Below are positions 62,266 through 64,000 of a stretch of DNA of 64,000 nucleotides, piece by piece. Source of the stretch: Saccharomonospora amisosensis (lineage in GTDB: Bacteria > Actinomycetota > Actinomycetes > Mycobacteriales > Pseudonocardiaceae); the NCBI RefSeq assembly GCF_011761185.1, contig NZ_JAAOYM010000001.1:2294001-2358000 (forward strand), written 5' to 3'. Position 1 is the stretch's first letter, and each line of letters opens with the position of its first letter. Both the position numbers and the translations under genes were made by a program. The notes under the pieces were generated by a model. The model searched no databases and was not told the DNA's origin. It saw nothing but the letters and a program-made list of their open reading frames with translations.

Positions 62266-63432
62266 TCAGGTGGCTGCGGAACCCCTCGCCTCACCGAGCG
62301 CCGCGTAGGTGGCCGCCAGCAAAGCGTTGCCGCGCGAGGGATTGAGCAGCCCCGGCTCCATCGCGTTCGGAACGTAGGCCAGTGTCAGGTCGCGGTCGAG
62401 ATCGTTGACCACCAGCGAGCCGCCGAAACCCGCCCACCAGCAGACGTCGCCGCCGGGTACGGCGGGCACCGCGGCCGCCGGGCCCACCGCGAGGCCCGCA
62501 CCGAACCGCACGGACGTACCCAGTACCAGGTCGGTTCCCTGGCCGCGCGGTCGCAGCGCCGCCCGCACCGTCCGCTCGGACAGCAGCCGCACGCCCGCTG
62601 ACTCGCCACGGCCGGAGAGCAGCGCCTGCACCCGCGCGACCGAGCGTGCGTTGCCGTGGCCACCCGCGGCGCCGATCTCCGCACCCCGCCAGCCGGGCGT
62701 GCTCGTCACCGACACGGGCACCACCGGGTTGGTCAGTGTCCTGGCGGCGATGCTGTCGGGGTCCCATGCCGTGCCCCGGGACGGCATCGCCGGGGGTGGC
62801 ACCAGTGTCGCGATCCGGTCGGCGTACTCGGGAGGGGTCCCGATGTGGAAGTCGGCGGCCAGCGGTGCCGCCAACTCGGCGGCGAAGAACCGGCCGAGCG
62901 AGGTCCCCGTCACGCGCCGGACCAGCTCCCCGAGCAGGTGCCCGTAGCTCAGCGCGTGGTAACCCGAGCGCGTGCCAGGGGGCCACCACGGTGGCTGCTC
63001 GGCGAGCCGTGCCGCCGCCGGTTCGGTGTCGTACAGCTCTTTCAGGGTGATCGGGTCGGCCCAACCGGACACGCCCGAGGTGTGGGACAGCAGGTGGCCC
63101 ACCTCGACGCCGTCCTTGCCGGCGGCGGCGAACTCCGGCCAGTAGCGCGACACCGGTGCGTCCAGTTCCAGCTCGCCACGGTCCACCAGCAACAGCACGG
63201 CCAGTGCCGTCATCGGCTTGGTCACCGAGTACACGTTGACGATGGTCTCGGCCGCCCACGACCGGTGGTCGTGCTCGCCCATCCGCCCGCCGTGCAGGTC
63301 CACCACCACCTCACCGCCGACCGACACGCACACCGACGCGCCGACGTCGGTGCCCGAGGCGAGGGAGCGCTCGAGCAAGGCCCGCAGCGAGGCGAACCGG
63401 TCCTGGCAGTGCCCTGCCACGACAGCGGTCAT
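62266..63432 (-). CDS. Serine hydrolase, class C beta-lactamase/EstB family
   Basis: 388 residues with the beta-lactamase fold. Catalytic SxxK in NVYSVTKPMTALAVLLLVDR (Ser-Val-Thr-Lys), the YxN-equivalent tyrosine in GYHALSYGHLLGELVRRVTG, and HTSGVSGW. The third motif is WWAGFGGSLVVNDLDR, not KTG, which is usual for EstB/LipL-type esterases. No signal peptide, so cytosolic. ATG 63432 overlaps the stop of the monooxygenase upstream (ATGA), so the esterase could hydrolyse the ester formed by it (inference). Confidence 0.9.
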   Translation of the reverse strand: MTAVVAGHCQDRFASLRALLERSLASGTDVGASVCVSVGGEVVVDLHGGRMGEHDHRSWAAETIVNVYSVTKPMTALAVLLLVDRGELELDAPVSRYWPEFAAAGKDGVEVGHLLSHTSGVSGWADPITLKELYDTEPAAARLAEQPPWWPPGTRSGYHALSYGHLLGELVRRVTGTSLGRFFAAELAAPLAADFHIGTPPEYADRIATLVPPPAMPSRGTAWDPDSIAARTLTNPVVPVSVTSTPGWRGAEIGAAGGHGNARSVARVQALLSGRGESAGVRLLSERTVRAALRPRGQGTDLVLGTSVRFGAGLAVGPAAAVPAVPGGDVCWWAGFGGSLVVNDLDRDLTLAYVPNAMEPGLLNPSRGNALLAATYAALGEARGSAAT

Positions 63433-64000
63433 GCCGCCGCCCTCCTGGCCCCTCGCAGCAGTTCCTTGCGCAGGTCGGCGACGTAGCGGTTGAAGTCAAC
63501 CTGGATGGTGTGGCGGGGGGAGTCGTAGAAGTGTCCAAGATGGTCGCGTTCGTCGCGTTCGATGGTGGCCAGCATCTCCTCCTCCGGTGGCAGCACGTAC
63601 CAGCCCTTCAGCAGCGCCGCGACGAGCTTGCTCTGCTGCTCGGCGAAGTTGACCAGGGTCGGATTCGGCTGTGCGAGGCCGAGGTAGAACAGGTTCGGGA
63701 TTCCTGGTTTGATCATCCGCTTGAACAGCCGCAGCCGGTGCCGTTCGTCGGGCAGCAGCGCCGGGTCGTCGAAGAACGGGAAGCTCATCTCGTACCCCGT
63801 GGCGCACACGATCACGTCGACGTCCTCGACACTGCCGTCGGCGAACCGCACCCGGCTGCCCTCCAGCGCCGAGATGGCGGGTTTGACACCGATGTCGCCG
63901 GAGCCGACCCGCGTGAGGAACTCGCCGCTCACCGACGGGTGCGCCGAAAGGGGTTCGTGGTCGGGCGCGGGCAGGCCGTAGTTCTCCATCGGCCCCAGCG
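63429..64000 (-). CDS. Flavin-containing monooxygenase, C-terminal part (5' end outside window)
   Basis: The visible C-terminal 190 residues read LGPMENYGLPAPDHEPLSAH, DVDVIVCATGYEMSFPFFDD (family ATGY motif), PNLFYLGLAQPNPTLVNFAE and QQSKLVAALLKGWYVLPPEE. The family (FMO/Baeyer-Villiger) is about 450-500 residues, so the FAD and NADP motifs lie outside the window to the right. ATG 63989 is an internal methionine, not the start. It is followed without gap by the esterase. Confidence 0.85.
   Translation of the reverse strand, partial: LGPMENYGLPAPDHEPLSAHPSVSGEFLTRVGSGDIGVKPAISALEGSRVRFADGSVEDVDVIVCATGYEMSFPFFDDPALLPDERHRLRLFKRMIKPGIPNLFYLGLAQPNPTLVNFAEQQSKLVAALLKGWYVLPPEEEMLATIERDERDHLGHFYDSPRHTIQVDFNRYVADLRKELLRGARRAAA

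Overview
The window is very GC-rich DNA with GTG/TTG starts, many ATGA/GTGA gene overlaps, leaderless-looking promoters and a gene set typical of Mycobacteriales-type actinobacteria: furA-katG, an IniB-like protein beside a STAND/LuxR regulator, an FprA-type reductase, a DinB/DUF664 protein, DUF3040, an ESX-like protein, many TetR genes, and P450/Baeyer-Villiger genes resembling CYP138 and EthA. A Pseudonocardiaceae member (Amycolatopsis/Saccharomonospora-like) is the best guess. That is an inference; no rRNA or marker gene is present to prove it.

Layout. 1-2392: end of zwf translationally coupled to a GH15 glucosidase/trehalase. 2393-8800: accessory block with a large SF1 helicase-PLD nuclease protein (Mokosh type II-like antiphage candidate), an OsmC protein, and an ESX-like gene lying between two genes that have both lost their 3' ends (a solute-binding lipoprotein and a luciferase-like oxidoreductase). 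8828-12382: a P450/TetR pair with a visible operator, 1-Cys peroxiredoxin, and a VapBC pair whose toxin lacks the first PIN aspartate. 12488-14562: membrane protein, decayed DNA, TetR. 14626-28647: methyltransferase, radical-SAM sulfatase maturase overlapping a membrane-domain/sulfatase fusion, GntR regulator, then a tight operon of FAD oxidoreductase, HEAT-repeat protein, 2x[4Fe-4S] ferredoxin, solute-binding protein with an unusual C-terminal extension, permease, ATPase, a frameshifted second ferredoxin and an NADPH-ferredoxin reductase. I read this as an organosulfur uptake and redox module of unknown substrate.

28648-34510: small relic gene, DMT-like membrane protein, GT4 glycosyltransferase, the intact paralogue of the relic, then furA-katG with a clear leaderless promoter and a strong terminator. 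34507-38768: PhoX relic, iniB-like gene and divergent STAND/LuxR activator (IniR-like) with direct repeats between them. 38789-44924: LexA paralogue, SGNH acyltransferase, GlxA-type AraC regulator, DUF3040 gene bracketed by inverted 21-bp-period repeat arrays, TetR. 44962-49456: CYP138-like P450 plus Baeyer-Villiger monooxygenase under tandem TetR operators, a collapsed flavoprotein gene, and a hydrolase-OsmC fusion.

49486-55134: relic of a formylglycine-generating enzyme, pncB, then an RtcB-archease-small helical protein-PCMT run (RNA and protein repair), DinB and VOC proteins. 55315-56830: IS110 element with a non-coding end where a bridge RNA would lie. 56831-64000: MetE-like protein, MmcQ/YjbR protein, TetR with a perfect palindrome in the divergent promoter controlling a Tat-exported FAD oxidoreductase and a second FAD oxidoreductase, and finally a beta-lactamase-fold esterase overlapping a flavin monooxygenase that runs off the window. 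At least nine relic or broken genes give a picture of active decay and turnover.
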